Origin: Cryptomeria japonica
Lineage: Eukaryota > Streptophyta > Pinopsida > Cupressales > Cupressaceae
Reading direction: 5' to 3'
Assembly: GCF_030272615.1 (NCBI RefSeq)
Contig: NC_081412.1
Span: forward strand, 99,261,796-99,325,795
Length of the DNA: 64,000 nt
Positions 1-12,000 of the stretch are shown in pieces. A model generated the notes under the pieces. The model was not told where the DNA came from. It was given only the letters and a program-made list of their open reading frames with translations, and did no database searches. The position numbers and the translations under genes were made by a program. Numbering within the stretch: position 1 is the stretch's first letter; the number at the start of each line of letters is the position of its first letter.

Positions 1-2781
1 ACCGATTACATTTTTGTCCTTCGGTCTTGGGACCAGTGTCCATGTGTCATTCTTCTTGATTTGATCAATCTCTTCTGTCATAGCATTTATCCAATCTTCA
101 CTGTTAAATGCCTCTTTCATTATTATCGGTTCAAATTCAGATATCAGACATGTGTTCTGTCTCAGTTTGTTCCTTGTCATTACTGGATCATCCTTATCTC
201 CTATAATCTGACTTGATGCATGATGTCTTCTGACATACTTGGCTAATACAAGCTCGGTAGGCTCTGTATGATCTTCTTCATCACTCGGTAACTGGATATT
301 CTCTTCATTTCCTTTAGCAGTTTGCTCGGTAAGACTTCTCAGTTGAACATAGACAAATTCATCATAATCTTTTGGTTCTTGGGAGTTTCCTTCATCATTT
401 CTTTCTGCAAACTCATCAATTTTCACATTTGTACTTTCTACTATTTTGTTAGATGATTTGATGAGACATTTAAATGCTTTACTTCTAGAAGAATAACCAA
501 GAAATGTTCCTTCTTCACTTTTCTGATCAAACTTGTCATTTCTATCATCTTTGTGTACATAGCATCTACTTCCAAAGATTTTAAAATAACTTACATTAGG
601 TTTCTTGTCATACCAGATTTCATATGGTGTCTTCAAAGTTCCTTTCTTCAGTTGTACTCGGTTCAGGGTGTAAACTGTTGTGCTTATTGCTTCTCTCCAA
701 AATATTTGTGGCACTTTCTTTTCAATCATCAGGGTTCTGGCACAATCCACAATAGATCTGTTTCTTCTCTCAGCAATTCCATTTTGTTGTTGTGTTCTCG
801 GTCCAGAGACTTGTCTTTTTATACCATGATCATTGCAGAATAAGTTGAACTCATCAGATGTGAACTCTCCTCCTCTATCTGATCTAAGACAATTCAGTTG
901 TCTTCCTGTTTCATTTTCAACTCTTACCTTGTACCATTTAAACATTTGAAAAGCTTCTAATTTTTCTTTTAAAAACATAACTGACATCATCCTTGAGTAA
1001 TCATCCACAAATAATATGAAATATTTATCACCATAATAACTTTGAACTTTCATAGGACCACAAAGATCAGTGTGCACAAGATCTAAAATTCCCTTGGAAG
1101 TGTAGGACTTACTTGTAAAGCTTGATCTTGTCATTTTACCCATCTGGCATCCTCAGCATATAGCATTCTCAGGTTTTTCAAGACTCGGTAAACCTCTTAC
1201 TCGGTGCTTCTTACTTATTTTGATCAGATTATCAAAATTTACATGACAAAACCTTTTATGCCATAACCAGGTATCATCTATCTTTGCATACAAACATTTA
1301 TTCTGAGTTGATTCAAGGTGAAATGTGTTACCTTTTGTTTGTGTCCCAGTAGCAGCTAACTTTCCATTGTTGTCATGAACTTTGACAATCCCTTTCTAAA
1401 ATTCTATTCGGTGTCATGTATTGTTTAGCTGTACTACACTCAACAAATTATATTTCAAACCTTCAACCCAATAAACATCATTGCATCTTGCATTGTCAAG
1501 AAGTGTTATGGATCCTTTACCTTTTACCGGACATGGTGCATCATTACCAAATCTTACATAGCCTCCATCATAGTCTTCTAGCATAACAAACTTGTGTTTA
1601 TCACCTGTCATGTGATGTGAGCATCCACTATCTATGATCCAAGAATCATTAGTATTTATGTGAGATATTAGGGCTTTTTCTTCGTACCTTTCTTCATCTG
1701 ATCCATCTTTGATAGCCACATAAACTACTTCCTCTGTATCAGTTTCATCTGATTTATCATCATTGGATTCATCATCGGCTATTAAGCATGACTTTCTATC
1801 TCTTCTTTTGAAGTCTCGGTGTCCTCTGTAATAATTATCTTTCTGTCTATCATCTCGGTAATCTCTCTTTTCAGTAGATTCTTTGTCAGGACAGTTAGAA
1901 GCCATATGTCCTATCTTATCACAATTGAAACATTTCAAAGGTAGTTTTCCTTTATACTTACCTTTGTCTCTCGGTAACCTTCTAGCTAGAAGTGCTTCAA
2001 ACTCTTATTGCTTTCTGATTTCCTCATACAGTTTGTGTACTTCCTCCACGTTCTTGCGAAATCTTTCACTTGCTCCACTATGATCCCCTTTAGTGTACTT
2101 ACTCATTCTATCATTGTAATCATCATATTTACCAATATGAAAAGAACTAAATACAGATTCAACTTTATTTACCGATGACCCACTATTATCAAAGTTACTT
2201 AACTCAAATGCATGTAGCTTCCCAATAGTAGCATCTTAAGAAACTGGCATATTGGGTACAGACCTCAATTCATTGATTACAGAGACTCGGATTGCATAAG
2301 CCGGTAGAAGGTTTCTTAACAACTTACTTGTTATATCCTTTTCTTCAATGGTTCCACCTGCTCCTTTGATTTGATTGACAATCTCCTTTAGTCTTGTACT
2401 GTACTGGGTTATGTTCTCACCTTCATTCATCCTCATAGATTCAAGTTGCCCTCTTAGACTGTCCACTTTTGTTCTTTGAACATGTTCATCTCCACCATAC
2501 ATAGATATGAGCTTGTCCCACATTGCCTTTGCATCATTGCAGCCTTCTAGATCATTAAACTTTGAGTCGGTCAATGCAGATGTTATTTCAATCATTGTTT
2601 GGATATGTTCTTGCTTTGCCTTTATCTCTTCCATTATCAATGGATAGGTACTCGATGTGATGAAATCATTCTCCAGATAATATATAGCATATTCTCCAAC
2701 TCCTGATAGGTGCAGCTTCATCCTTTTCTGCCATGTAGAGAAACTTGACTTGTTCAGCTCTGGTGCATCCCTCTTATACAT
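1..2781 (-). pseudogene. gag-pol: Copia gag-pol polyprotein, 3' truncated by window, nonsense-mutated
   Basis: One reading frame can be followed from ATG 2781 down to base 1, broken by TAA 2238-2236, TAA 2007-2005, TGA 1416-1414, TAG 1398-1396 and TGA 1155-1153. Domains in order: copia-type gag (from MYKRDAPELNKSSFSTW, about 2781-2240), zinc knuckle CFNCDKIGHMASNC (about 1932-1890), aspartic protease with DSGCSHHMTG (about 1630-1600), and integrase with the three acidic catalytic sites visible as HTDLCGP, RSDRGGEF and QQNGIAERRN (about 1080-770). The RT begins near base 96 with DWINAMTEEIDQIKKNDTW, the usual start of the copia RT family. The gag part alone would give capsid. The frame is otherwise unshifted, so the stops are point changes in a fairly young copy. 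Confidence 0.93.
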
Positions 2782-2831
2782 CTTTGGATCTTTGCCTCAA
2801 GTACCTTTAAACTTTTTCTTCCGGAGTCCAA

Positions 2832-2844
2832 GGCTCTGATACCA
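2832..2844 (-). other. Primer-binding site, initiator-Met tRNA type (copia)
   Basis: On the minus strand the bases read TGGTATCAGAGCC, the common copia PBS complementary to the 3' end of initiator methionine tRNA. It lies two bases inside the LTR edge at 2847 and fixes the polarity of the element. Confidence 0.93.
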
Positions 2845-3117
2845 ATTGATAGTTCTAATACTCAATGTTAAGTACACATGTCAAACCAATAAGATGAGAG
2901 GGGGGGGGTGAATCATACAAACTTAATCTTCCATAAAAACATCAGATTCAACCTCGATAACATATATTTCAGTAATATAACCAAAACTACTAAACATGCA
3001 AACTCAAAAGCATATAAACATCATAACACTCATAACACCAGATTTAACGTGGAAACCCAAATAGGGAAAAACCATTGTGGGATTTCAGACCCACTAAGAA
3101 ATATACTCTTCTAGAGT

Positions 3118-3325
3118 ATGCTTGGTTAAAAGCAAATCTTGTTAAAGATTACAAACACGTTGCTAGATGTGACCCAGTTAAGGGATTTCCCTCAGAGCTG
3201 TTAGAATCTTTACCTTGTTAGAAGTGACCTTGTTAAAGGATTTCAAAACACTCAATCAGAATGTCACCTTGCTAGAGGGTTTTACAAATAAGACTGTTAA
3301 GTCCACTCGGTTAAGAGATTTTCTG
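3118..3325 (-). repeat. Dispersed word array in copia LTR (CTTGTTAGAGG-like)
   Basis: Variants of CTTGTTAGAGGATTT recur about every 25-40 bases: for example GTTAAGGGATTT, CTTGTTAGAAG, CTTGTTAAAGGATTT, CTTGCTAGAGGG and GGTTAAGAGATTT. The same kind of array with other variants is in the related LTR at 30520-30690. It is non-coding and inside the LTR. Confidence 0.7.
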
Positions 3326-3948
3326 TCACTTTACAAAATAACAGTAATAAAAATCTATCTGCAACTTCACATCTAAAATGCTAAAGCAGATTCTTATTTG
3401 CTCAAAACAATATAGGACTTATCTTGTCCATCTGTTGGGCTCTATACTCTGTTATTCAAACAAGTCTTCAAGCTTCTGTGCTCGGTAATCACTATGTAGC
3501 ATCCCTGTGCATACACTTGCCCGCATACATTGTTTATCAACAATTCCTTATTTATAAACAATTCGCCAACTGCTTAAACTCCTTGATCATATTTCCCATG
3601 ATCAATCATAGCCATCAGATCTTCAAACTTTGACCAAGTTCAATGTATCCTTCGATCTGAAAACGTTTTACCCCGCCTTGGAACTTGCATACATTTCTTG
3701 GAACTTGTGCTAGGGTATTGCGGTTCAATCTGAGTTGTAGATCTTCTTGCCGATTTTCCTTTGCCATAGATTCTTTAACAAACTTCATTCACGGCATACC
3801 AATCATTAAATCATAGCCAGCTCATCAGCTTCCTTCATTAAATAATGCTTTTATTCATTCAATGCATTCTGTTATTACTCGGTTGCAACTCGGTAAATAC
3901 TAAACTTCACTCGGAAGACATACCGCCTTCATTAACCGATAGCGATAA

Positions 3949-3995
3949 CCTTAGGGTTTACCGACTAGGTTCCTTAGGGTTTATCGACTAGGTTC
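3949..3995. repeat. Short tandem duplication in copia LTR
   Basis: Two copies of a 23-24 bp unit, CCTTAGGGTTTACCGACTAG and CCTTAGGGTTTATCGACTAG, lie head to tail. The TTAGGGTTT part resembles plant telomere repeat but there are only two units, so this is LTR sequence and not an interstitial telomere array. Confidence 0.8.
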
Positions 3996-4367
3996 TTTGG
4001 TCGGTAACATAGTATAGTATTAACCTTACAATCAATAACATATGTATGATATCAAAACAATCTAAATATCATGATCTCATCATTGTCTAACTCGGTAATA
4101 GTTGCCCATTGAATAACTTATTCCTCCCCTTATTCATCATATTCTTTCTGTGTCTTTTACCGACATCTTTATATTCATCAAATCATACTTCTCAAGATAT
4201 GGCAACATCATACTGAATTAGAAAATCAATTTCTTGACATCAATGACAAAATAATAATATTAAGACAGTAAACATCCTTAATCAGTTATATCCATAATCA
4301 TCAACAACCTTCTCAATATCCTTATTGAAATGCCAACGATCTCTCCTTGTCTGTTATAATGCCAACA

Positions 4368-6342
4368 GGTGTACACAAAAATAATTGAGAAATGTCATGG
4401 GTAAGCTAATTTTGCTAGTACAAAAATACATCACACAATAAATAACAGTTATCATGGCACAACGAGTTGAGACTAAAATAGAGCAAAAATAAATGTATAA
4501 AATTATTTAATGAGATAAAATGCTCAATAATGATTTTGATGAAGATATGTTGTAAATTATGTCAATAGTTTATTTGTCGATATGATTAAGAACATGTGTG
4601 ATGCAAGACTATAATACTTGGTTTTAGACTACTTAAGATAATTAACATATTTAGCAATTGATATTTGATATATTAAGCATTTACATTTTATTCGATATTT
4701 TTTATGAATTATATTAAACATTTACATTTTATTCGATATGTTTTATGAATTATATTAGATTTTATGACTACTAAAATATAGATTTGATTGACATTAATAA
4801 GTGGATATTAATGTTTATAATTCATATTTTGATGTTTATAAACTGATATAATGCTAATTTTATAAATTACCTCAACTAATGTACCCTTTCATTCTTTTTC
4901 ACTTGTGAGAGATTTATCCCAAGTATCAAAGACAGAATATCACACAAAAAAAATAGAGACAAAAGACAAATACATACGTTTAATTTTATTCTAAGTTTTA
5001 ATCATAATTGAAAGTCTTTGATTTGGTTGGTCAGAACTCATTCATTAGTATGACTCTACTTAGTAATTGCTCTTTGCAATATATTCATGTATTGATATCA
5101 TTGATCTTTTATAGTGACCACTTTCATCTCCATATCACTTTCACAATCTTTATCTTTATTACTCTATATAATACCAGTTCAATTGTTTTTTCTTAAGATG
5201 AAATGGATGTCTATAAATGTTCATTGTTTGACTTGAATGTCTTGATTTCACACCTGAAAATTCAGAAACCAAACAACTTTTGCTCAACAAACTCTCCATG
5301 TGAAATAAATGAGCAATAATTGCCCATTAACTCTTTGAGGACTTACAGGGAAGAACTAAAATGATGTAAATTGATTGTGATAGAAAAACTCTACATGTAA
5401 TCATTTTGTTAATGGTTTTTGCATGCCCTTCTTTTTGGTAATAATTTTTTGGATCAGCAGGTAGCAGTAGATTTCAATTCCTGTTTGTATGACTCAAATT
5501 CCTGTTTCTAAATAAGCCATTGTACAGCATAAAACAAACTGGTATGGTTTTCTTGCTATGAGCAATGGAAAAACAGGTTTACATCAATTCAATTGCATTA
5601 AATTGGTTGTTGTTGTAATGGGACATAGTGGTGTTGATGACATCAATCAATAGTATATGAGGGTGAAGACTATCCTCCATACAAAATGTATTTATGTTCA
5701 TCAAATATACATTCATGCCCATCAAACACCATTACAAATGTTTTTTTTAAGTGATCTACAAAGTTAAGGGTGTGTCCTAGTTTAGGATTTGTGTCATTAA
5801 AAGTGTGAATATTTGAACATGGGCTTTGTATAATTGTGGATACTTATGTACACAAACTTTTGTAGAGTTTAGAAATTATGATCAAGAGTTTTATAGAAGG
5901 TTAGGCACATGTTATATTTATATGTAGGTCATGTGATTTATTTCGGATGTAGTAAAGATTATGCCTCTGTTGGTGGTGCGAGATGTTCTGTTTGAATTAA
6001 AGTAACTATTGTATCTATTATTAGTACCCAATAGAAATGAATTTTTATTTGCGAATTTTTCTTTTCAAGTTTGATTAAAATTTAATCTGATTGTGGTTGT
6101 AATTTGCAGGTGGCTGCTCTCATGATCTTCTAGGATTCAAACTGTGATCTAGGTTGAAAATAAGTGATTATTTGACAATCTTGTTAAGGGTTGGGCTTGA
6201 GAACAACTCTTTTTAGTTCGATTAAAATTTTGATTGCAGTTGTGATTTGAAGGTAGATGCTTTCATGATCTTCTAGAATTCAACTATAATCTAGGTGGAA
6301 ATTAAATGGAGTTTAAATTGTATCATGGTATATATATACTTG
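4368..6342. other. AT-rich intergenic DNA, nothing recognised
   Basis: No reading frame longer than about 60 codons and no recognisable protein, RNA or TE end. Locally duplicated phrases such as TTTTATGAATTATATTA (near 4700 and 4742) and two diverged copies of a phrase around GATCTTCTAGGATTCAA (6124) and GATCTTCTAGAATTCAA (6268) suggest old repeats. Confidence 0.6.
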
Positions 6343-6351
6343 TATATAAAG

Positions 6352-6418
6352 TTGTGTGTGTGTGTGAGAGAGTGAGCGTGTGTGTGTGAGAGAGAGAGAA
6401 GAGTAGTGTACACACACA
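6352..6418. repeat. Compound microsatellite (TG)n/(GA)n
   Basis: Runs of TG/GT (6352-6365 and 6379-6388), GA runs (6388-6400) and CACACACA (6411-6418) form one compound simple repeat. The small minus-strand frame across it (TH-rich) is a by-product of the repeat. Confidence 0.9.
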
Positions 6419-7229
6419 ATAGCAAGAGTATTTTTAGGCACAACAGTCCATTATTATAGTGTGTGAATGTGTTTGTATACAAAGATGTGAATGAAGCTTA
6501 CTCATTTGGTATATGATAAGGTTCAAATAATGAGACATGAATTAAGATTGATACTTGATCAATTGTATCTTGTCTTATAATTAAGTGTATTGTTTCATGT
6601 ACGAAGAGAAAAAGGGAAATAATAATTCTTGTTAAGTTCTATGTTACAAATTGTTTGGTGGATGATTATCATTTTTTGTACATTTGAAAGAAAGTTACAA
6701 TTACGGAAACACTTTCTACACTAATCTAAGAGAATAAAAGTATGATTTTAATAATTTCATAAAAGAAATAACACAGAGATATTACAATTGGCTGAAAATA
6801 AAATAATTTTATTGTGAATTACATTCTATAAATTTGATCACGCTGCAAATTTCTGTATCTTCGTCAATTGCATTAGAGTTAGTTTATTTCACTTTGGAAG
6901 ATTTCTTCATTTTTATCCTCCACCACTAAGGCAAATGCTTCCAAGTGTTTTAGCAGAATGGTTTTTGACTGTTGTGTATTGCTCCCATTGGTTTGAAGTT
7001 CATTCTAACGATGAAAACAAATTCTACTGTAAACTAATTAGGATTGAGATCATTATGAGTTAGGGCTTATATTTGTTCAATTCATTAAATTGGAGTTTGA
7101 GTGAAGAGGATGAGGATGTTAAATTGGTTCCAAATCTTTTCACTTCTTACGTGTTGCACTGTATTCCCATTAATGTCCACATATATAAACAAAGCATTCT
7201 CGGGTTTAGCCGTGTTTTGAATAGCTGTT
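6419..7229. other. AT-rich intergenic DNA, nothing recognised
   Basis: No supported coding or RNA feature seen on either strand. Confidence 0.55.
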
Positions 7230-7625
7230 CAAATATTATCATCAGTTAAATCATAACGTGGATCCACGAGCTCTGTCAATTTGACATGTAGCTTTTCTAG
7301 ACATTCTGTCAAACACTTGCCATGCATTCTCTAGATTGTGTTGTATTATCATCAGTTAATTCATGACGTCGATTCACGAGCTCTGTCAACTTGACATGCA
7401 GTTTTTCTAGAGAATCTGTCAAACACTTGTCATGTATTCTCTAGATTGTGATAGATTAACAATCTAGATTATCATCAGTTATCATCAGTTAAATCATTAT
7501 GCGGATCGACGAGTCCTCTCAACTTGACATTTTTTGTAGACATTCTGTCAAACACTTGCCACGTATTCTCTAGATTGTGATATTCAACTTACTTGTTGTC
7601 TCTAGATTGTGATATTCAATTTGTT
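7230..7625. repeat. Degenerate tandem repeat, about 108-bp unit, 3 copies
   Basis: Units begin near 7234, 7344 and 7467 with ATTATCATCAGTTAA, continue through a CACGAGCTCTGTCAA-type phrase and CATTCTGTCAAACACTTG, and end with TTCTCTAGATTGTG. The third copy has an internal repeat of ATCATCAGTT and a further short duplication of CTCTAGATTGTGATATTCAA (about 7568-7587 and 7600-7619). The units are clearly diverged, so the array is old. Confidence 0.85.
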
Positions 7626-9715
7626 GACAAACTTGATAGATTTTTTCACATGCATGGATTTCTAAGATCAATGTAACACAGAATAATAATAATCTTCAAC
7701 ATTACTGCGTATATGGGTTAATGTCTACTGTCATGGTTTATAAAAGAAAAAATAGGTTGTTAAGGCTATGCTATACAGAGATATCTGTGTGAATGGATTT
7801 GTATTTGAACCCAAAAGGGGGAGGGTTATTGCAATCAAGACAGAATGCTGGCATCATAAATAGTGAACTGTAGCAGTTTCCTACTGCGTTTTTACACTAT
7901 GTCCAATTTATCAGAATTTTATCTATTCCTTTTTTTTTTCCTTCGAAACATTGATTTAAAAAATATATACAATGTTTTTCAGAAACTTATTTCTCTGTGA
8001 ATCATGGAGAAGCATTCTGAGCAGTGAGAAACCCATCACTTAGAAATTGCTGACGAGCCATTTTTTATGAATCCTTGTTTCAATTCATCTGGGTTTGTTT
8101 GAATAGATATCCAATGACCTGAGTAATAAGGATGTTACCTAAATAGTTTGAGGGAGTCTAGTGCCAGAGGAATATAAAATAGTACTCAAAGTAGAAACCC
8201 CTGGCTGCCATCGACCCATGCTATTGGTGTTAGTCTACTGACTTTTGACATTTGAACAAACACATCTAGTACCAATGGTGAGTGGCATCTGATTTTTTCC
8301 TTCAAATTGTGGTATCTACTCTTGTGTTGGTCTGATCTGTGGTAAAATTCATTGAAATTGTTAAATTAATTGGACTCTAAATTACAAATTGAAGCTCATT
8401 TTTAGTCCCAAATCTCCTATAGTATAGGCATTGTTTTTAGAAAAGTATATTCACAGGCTTTCCAATCCACAACATTCCTGCATTTTGGAACTTAGAAACT
8501 AGGGAATGAGTTTGATATCATAATAAAAATGTGTTCATTGCAACAGTCCAAATGTTCTAGGGATCGTTCTGTCAATATAGAGAAGGCCAGCAAAGCGATC
8601 ACATTCATGCCATAATATCTATGCCTGTCAACACTCTTCATTTATAATTCTAATTTGATTTTTGAACAGATCATTTTTTTTTTGTGGGTAAGTCATTTGC
8701 AACATTGACAATATTTTGTCTGTGAGAAAATCATTTGCTGGTTGAAATAGCTGAATCTAAACTGTTTAAATTTTTTACATTAAATATGTGTTTTTCAAAT
8801 TTAAGGGACTCAATGCTTGAGTCTAATGTGCATTTATATGGTCTAAATCTTTGTTTTCTCTTTCAAATCATTTGTAAATATAAATTTGTATGTTTTTTCC
8901 TTATGTTTATGATTTATGTATAGAATTTGAAGATAGCTCAAGACATCTTTTAAAAAACTATTAATTTTGTGGTTTTGGATGATGAGAGTCGCAGATTTGA
9001 TTATTGACCATTTTCAATTTTTAGGTATTTTTGCATGTATTGTTTGTTTTTTCACATTGAAAGTTTGGACTAAAATTCACTTTCATGTTTTAATTTAAGG
9101 TAATTAACTGATTTTTTATTTATTTTATTTTAAAATGGTATTTGTGTACTGTCATCTTGTTATTTATTACTCTAGAGGATGACCTCAACCACATGGATCT
9201 AGTGGGACATATATAGGGGGAGAATGAAAGTTGCACTTCAAATAAGAAGCTATTATTGTTGGTCAAACCTTGACTTGTGAGACCAATATAAACAATGACA
9301 TGCCTTAGACAACACTCTAATTCATGAATCTAGGTTTCATGTACCCTTGAGATATATTAGGGATCCTTTAGAGAGCCTCGTTTCTCCTAGTATAAGTTCA
9401 TTGGCCATATTTTCTGACAGAGAGAATTTTGGGCAAGACTTTAGCCTCAAAGATAAGGGATGCATAGGTGGTCAATGACCTTGCATTTTGATTACCCACA
9501 TCTTGGTAGATGGTATATATGTGGGCCCATAAGGATTGATATTTCCTTATTGAATGATTTTATGCTTTTTGTTGTGTCTTCTTGATTAAGTGTTGCAAAT
9601 ACCAAGTGCTTTTTTGTAAGTCTTAAAACTAAGTCAAGTCACTAAAAAAATATTTGTTTGTTCGAAGCTATTATCCAAAGTGGTATCCTTGAAACAAAAT
9701 TTGAAGCCAACGTTA
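7626..9715. other. Intergenic DNA, nothing recognised
   Basis: No frame with protein-like composition. Poly-T runs and AT-rich stretches only. Small frames such as 8735-8923 are hydrophobic AT-rich noise. Confidence 0.55.
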
Positions 9716-10200
9716 GTTCATAGTCCATAATCCTAGCCCAACCATAAGCCAAATCATTTCACCTTCTCATCTTACCTTCACAAATTTAATCCATTGTCCA
9801 TAACCTAGAAATGACCAACCCTTTTCACCTCATACTTCCACTAACCTGTTCTTATTAATCATTTCACACTTCAATCCGTTATCATCAATTCTTTCCATTA
9901 TCTTTCAAACCCACCATCCATAATCCTTGTTTGTTATCCTTCTAAGTCCATAATATCATTTCCCCATAACCCAATCTCATTTTTTTCTTATATCCTTTAC
10001 CTTTAATCTACATCTACAATCATTATCCAAACCCCAACCCCCAAAACCACCTCATCTCACCATGATCTTAATTCAAACCTTAAACCATTATGCATATACC
10101 ATACTCATTAATCCATCTTACTCATAATTCATAGTCCATACCCATTATTCTTTAAATCCTTAATCCTTTTATTCATCCATTATCTTTCCAAAAATTAAAA
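9716..10200. repeat. Pyrimidine-rich low-complexity block (CCAT/AATCC-like)
   Basis: About 480 bp of C/T-rich sequence with recurring short phrases such as TCCATAATCC, CCATTATC and CCCAACCC, strongly strand-asymmetric. It looks like a very degenerate simple repeat. No coding signal. Confidence 0.5.
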
Positions 10201-10983
10201 TTTCAATAAAAGGTGCAAACACCTGAACAAGAATTATATTACAATAAGAGAGACACAAGAGGAGCTCATTAAGGAAAAATAGGAGCAAAATGAGGGGGAC
10301 ACAGATCCCTTAACCGTAAGGCAGACAAGATGAAAGTTCAAAAACTACAAAAAGCAAGAAAGGTTCACTCACAACGATTACAAAGGATGAACATTGACAT
10401 ATAATTCAGACACAGAAAAATGGGCTATTTGATATCATCCTTTGCATCGACTGCAGGTGCTTTGAAAATGTCTTGAGCTGGAGAATGTGGTTTGCGATTA
10501 AGGAAAAATTGCACATCCTAGACCATTTCTTCAACCTTGTCCACTTGAACAACACTATGTTCATAGAAAAGAGACCAAAGTGAATTCTCCACGGCAATGT
10601 TGCAATTAATCTGTAGGCTGTGTTTTATAGTATTGTAAACACACATGACAGAAGGATTCTATGAATATCATGGTGAGAGAAGAGCCTCCCCACTAATGAT
10701 CAACCATGAGACACATCATAAAAAACCATAGCACTGTTTAACCACACCCCACCATGCTCTGTGACTTCTTCCTTCCATTACAATATTGAAAGCATTATCA
10801 AAGATTCAAAAGAACTGAGACCCCTTATTGAGAAGTCATCAATATATAGGGAAGCATTGGATGGAGAACATATTGAATTCTAAGGTTTCCTGATTGGATT
10901 CTCATGCAATATTAGCCATTAGATCTGCCAGCTCTGTTTGATTGCATTTATTAAACATGGAGTCGTTTTCAATAATAAGATTA
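10201..10983. other. Unassigned sequence 3' of a LINE fragment
   Basis: A 63-codon minus-strand frame lies at 10597-10406, but nothing in it can be matched to a family. The region lies downstream, in LINE orientation, of the decayed ORF2 end at 11220-12000 and might contain part of its 3' tail. That link is inference. Confidence 0.3.
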
Positions 10984-11164
10984 GTATAGTTCTTTTAGAG
11001 CTTTTGGATTAGATTGTGTGTCAAATTTTTAACATCAACTTTTTGAATCACACTCCGTGATTCATCATCGGGATGAGAAAGAGTTGATTCAGAGTGTGAT
11101 TTGAAACATTGATGTAAAAAAAAATTGGTACACAATCTAATCCAGAAGCTCTAAAAGAATTATA
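10984..11164. repeat. Inverted-repeat (foldback/MITE-like) element
   Basis: Left arm about 10984-11055 and right arm about 11085-11164 are imperfect reverse complements of 70-80 bp: TTCTTTTAGAGCTTTTGGAT against the complement of ATCCAGAAGCTCTAAAAGAA, then matching TTAGATTGTGT and AATCACACTC segments. The outer sequence TTAGTATAGTTCTTTT (10981-10996) recurs with one mismatch at 11195-11210. No coding capacity. It could be a MITE or a solo foldback. Confidence 0.75.
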
Positions 11165-11219
11165 ATATGGATTGTGGAAATATGATAGCATTAATTAGTA
11201 TAGTTGTTTTTTTTAATTG

Positions 11220-12000
11220 AAGATTTTTCATCCACAAAGTTGTTTTAGCTATCTGATATGGAAAGTGCAATCCTGAGGGGTATCCATTTTGTCAAATTCA
11301 CCCAGGGCACGATTCCTTATAATGTCAATCTTTACCAACGCTTCTTCCAAGGTAAAAAATTATTTCTTGAATGTTCTTCTATTTCTTTCTAAACAAATAT
11401 TCCAAATCAGAATAGAAGGGGAGAGATGGTAAATAGAAGAAAACAAGGAATCATTTTACAAGGTTGACCAACTAAAGAAGAGCTCTAAAATATATTTTGG
11501 AATTGGGTTTTGCCACCCCAAGTTTTTACATAACCAAGTCCAATAGTTATAAGCAAAAAAGGATAATGTATAAGAAAATGATTGGTGTTCTCTTCAAAAT
11601 AGCTAAAAGATTCTAGAATTCCCAACTTAACTCATCTTGAATAAGTGAAGACCTTATTTTTTAAAGGAAGCCAAGAGAAAGCACTTACTTTGGGTAAAAA
11701 AGTTTTACCCCAACAAAGTTTGTGAGGTCATTCTACTTCTCCTATATTAGTACAAGTTAAAGATAGGTATCCTTGTTTTATAGAATATTGATCACTCTTA
11801 GAAGATATCCATGAGAGCTAATCTAACTTAGGTGAGTATGACACCTTTCCATTCTAAAAATACTTTGAAGTGCACTTTTTTTTATGTTGAGGAATGTGAC
11901 AATCATGGGGGCTAAATTCCATTGAGCTTTAGATAGAACAAAGAGAGTATTGATCAAGAAATAGTCTTTGACTTTATTTCCTCATAAATGGTTCAAACTT
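11220..12000 (-). pseudogene. LINE (L1-type) ORF2 C-terminal remnant, zf-RVT region
   Basis: Read on the minus strand in shifting frames, the region gives fragments of the plant L1 ORF2 C-terminus: KVSAFSWLPLKNKVFT (near 11690-11640), the position of the zinc-binding zf-RVT segment after the reverse transcriptase, then NHFL-YPF, a LELFFSWSTL phrase, and SPSILIWNICLERNRRTFKK (near 11430-11370), the typical ILIWNIWLERNRR motif. A SVK-GYL-LT-like phrase upstream fits the same family. Multiple frameshifts and stops show it is long dead. The RT itself was not found, so only the 3' end remains. Confidence 0.7.

Larger units (their letters stand above)
1..4367 (-). mobile_element. Ty1/copia LTR retrotransposon, 5' part (cut by window edge)
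   Basis: Reading on the minus strand the order is 5' LTR (4367-2847), primer-binding site (2844-2832), gag, CCHC zinc knuckle, protease, integrase and the first residues of the reverse transcriptase. Integrase before RT is the copia order. RT, RNase H and the 3' LTR lie outside the window to the left. Several nonsense codons show the copy is dead. The outer LTR edge is set by the TG...CA ends and the PBS, not by a second LTR copy. Confidence 0.93.
2847..4367 (-). repeat. Copia 5' LTR (about 1521 bp)
   Basis: On the minus strand it starts TGTTGGCATTATAAC (4367) and ends in CTATCA (2847), next to the PBS, so both ends have the TG...CA form. It holds a G-run followed by TGAATC near 2898-2915 and the segment with GTGGAAACCCAAATAGGG near 3050, both seen again in the LTR at 30072-31340. 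A short tandem duplication lies at 3949-3995. No second LTR copy lies in the window, so the length rests on the termini only. Confidence 0.85.

Noticed and set aside
553-843. 96-codon plus-strand frame
   Set aside because: Antisense shadow of the copia integrase.
3949-3995. Interstitial telomere repeat (TTAGGGTTT)
   Set aside because: Only two units, embedded in a longer LTR-specific repeat.
9716-10200. Degenerate telomere or rDNA spacer
   Set aside because: No regular unit; only a pyrimidine-rich composition.
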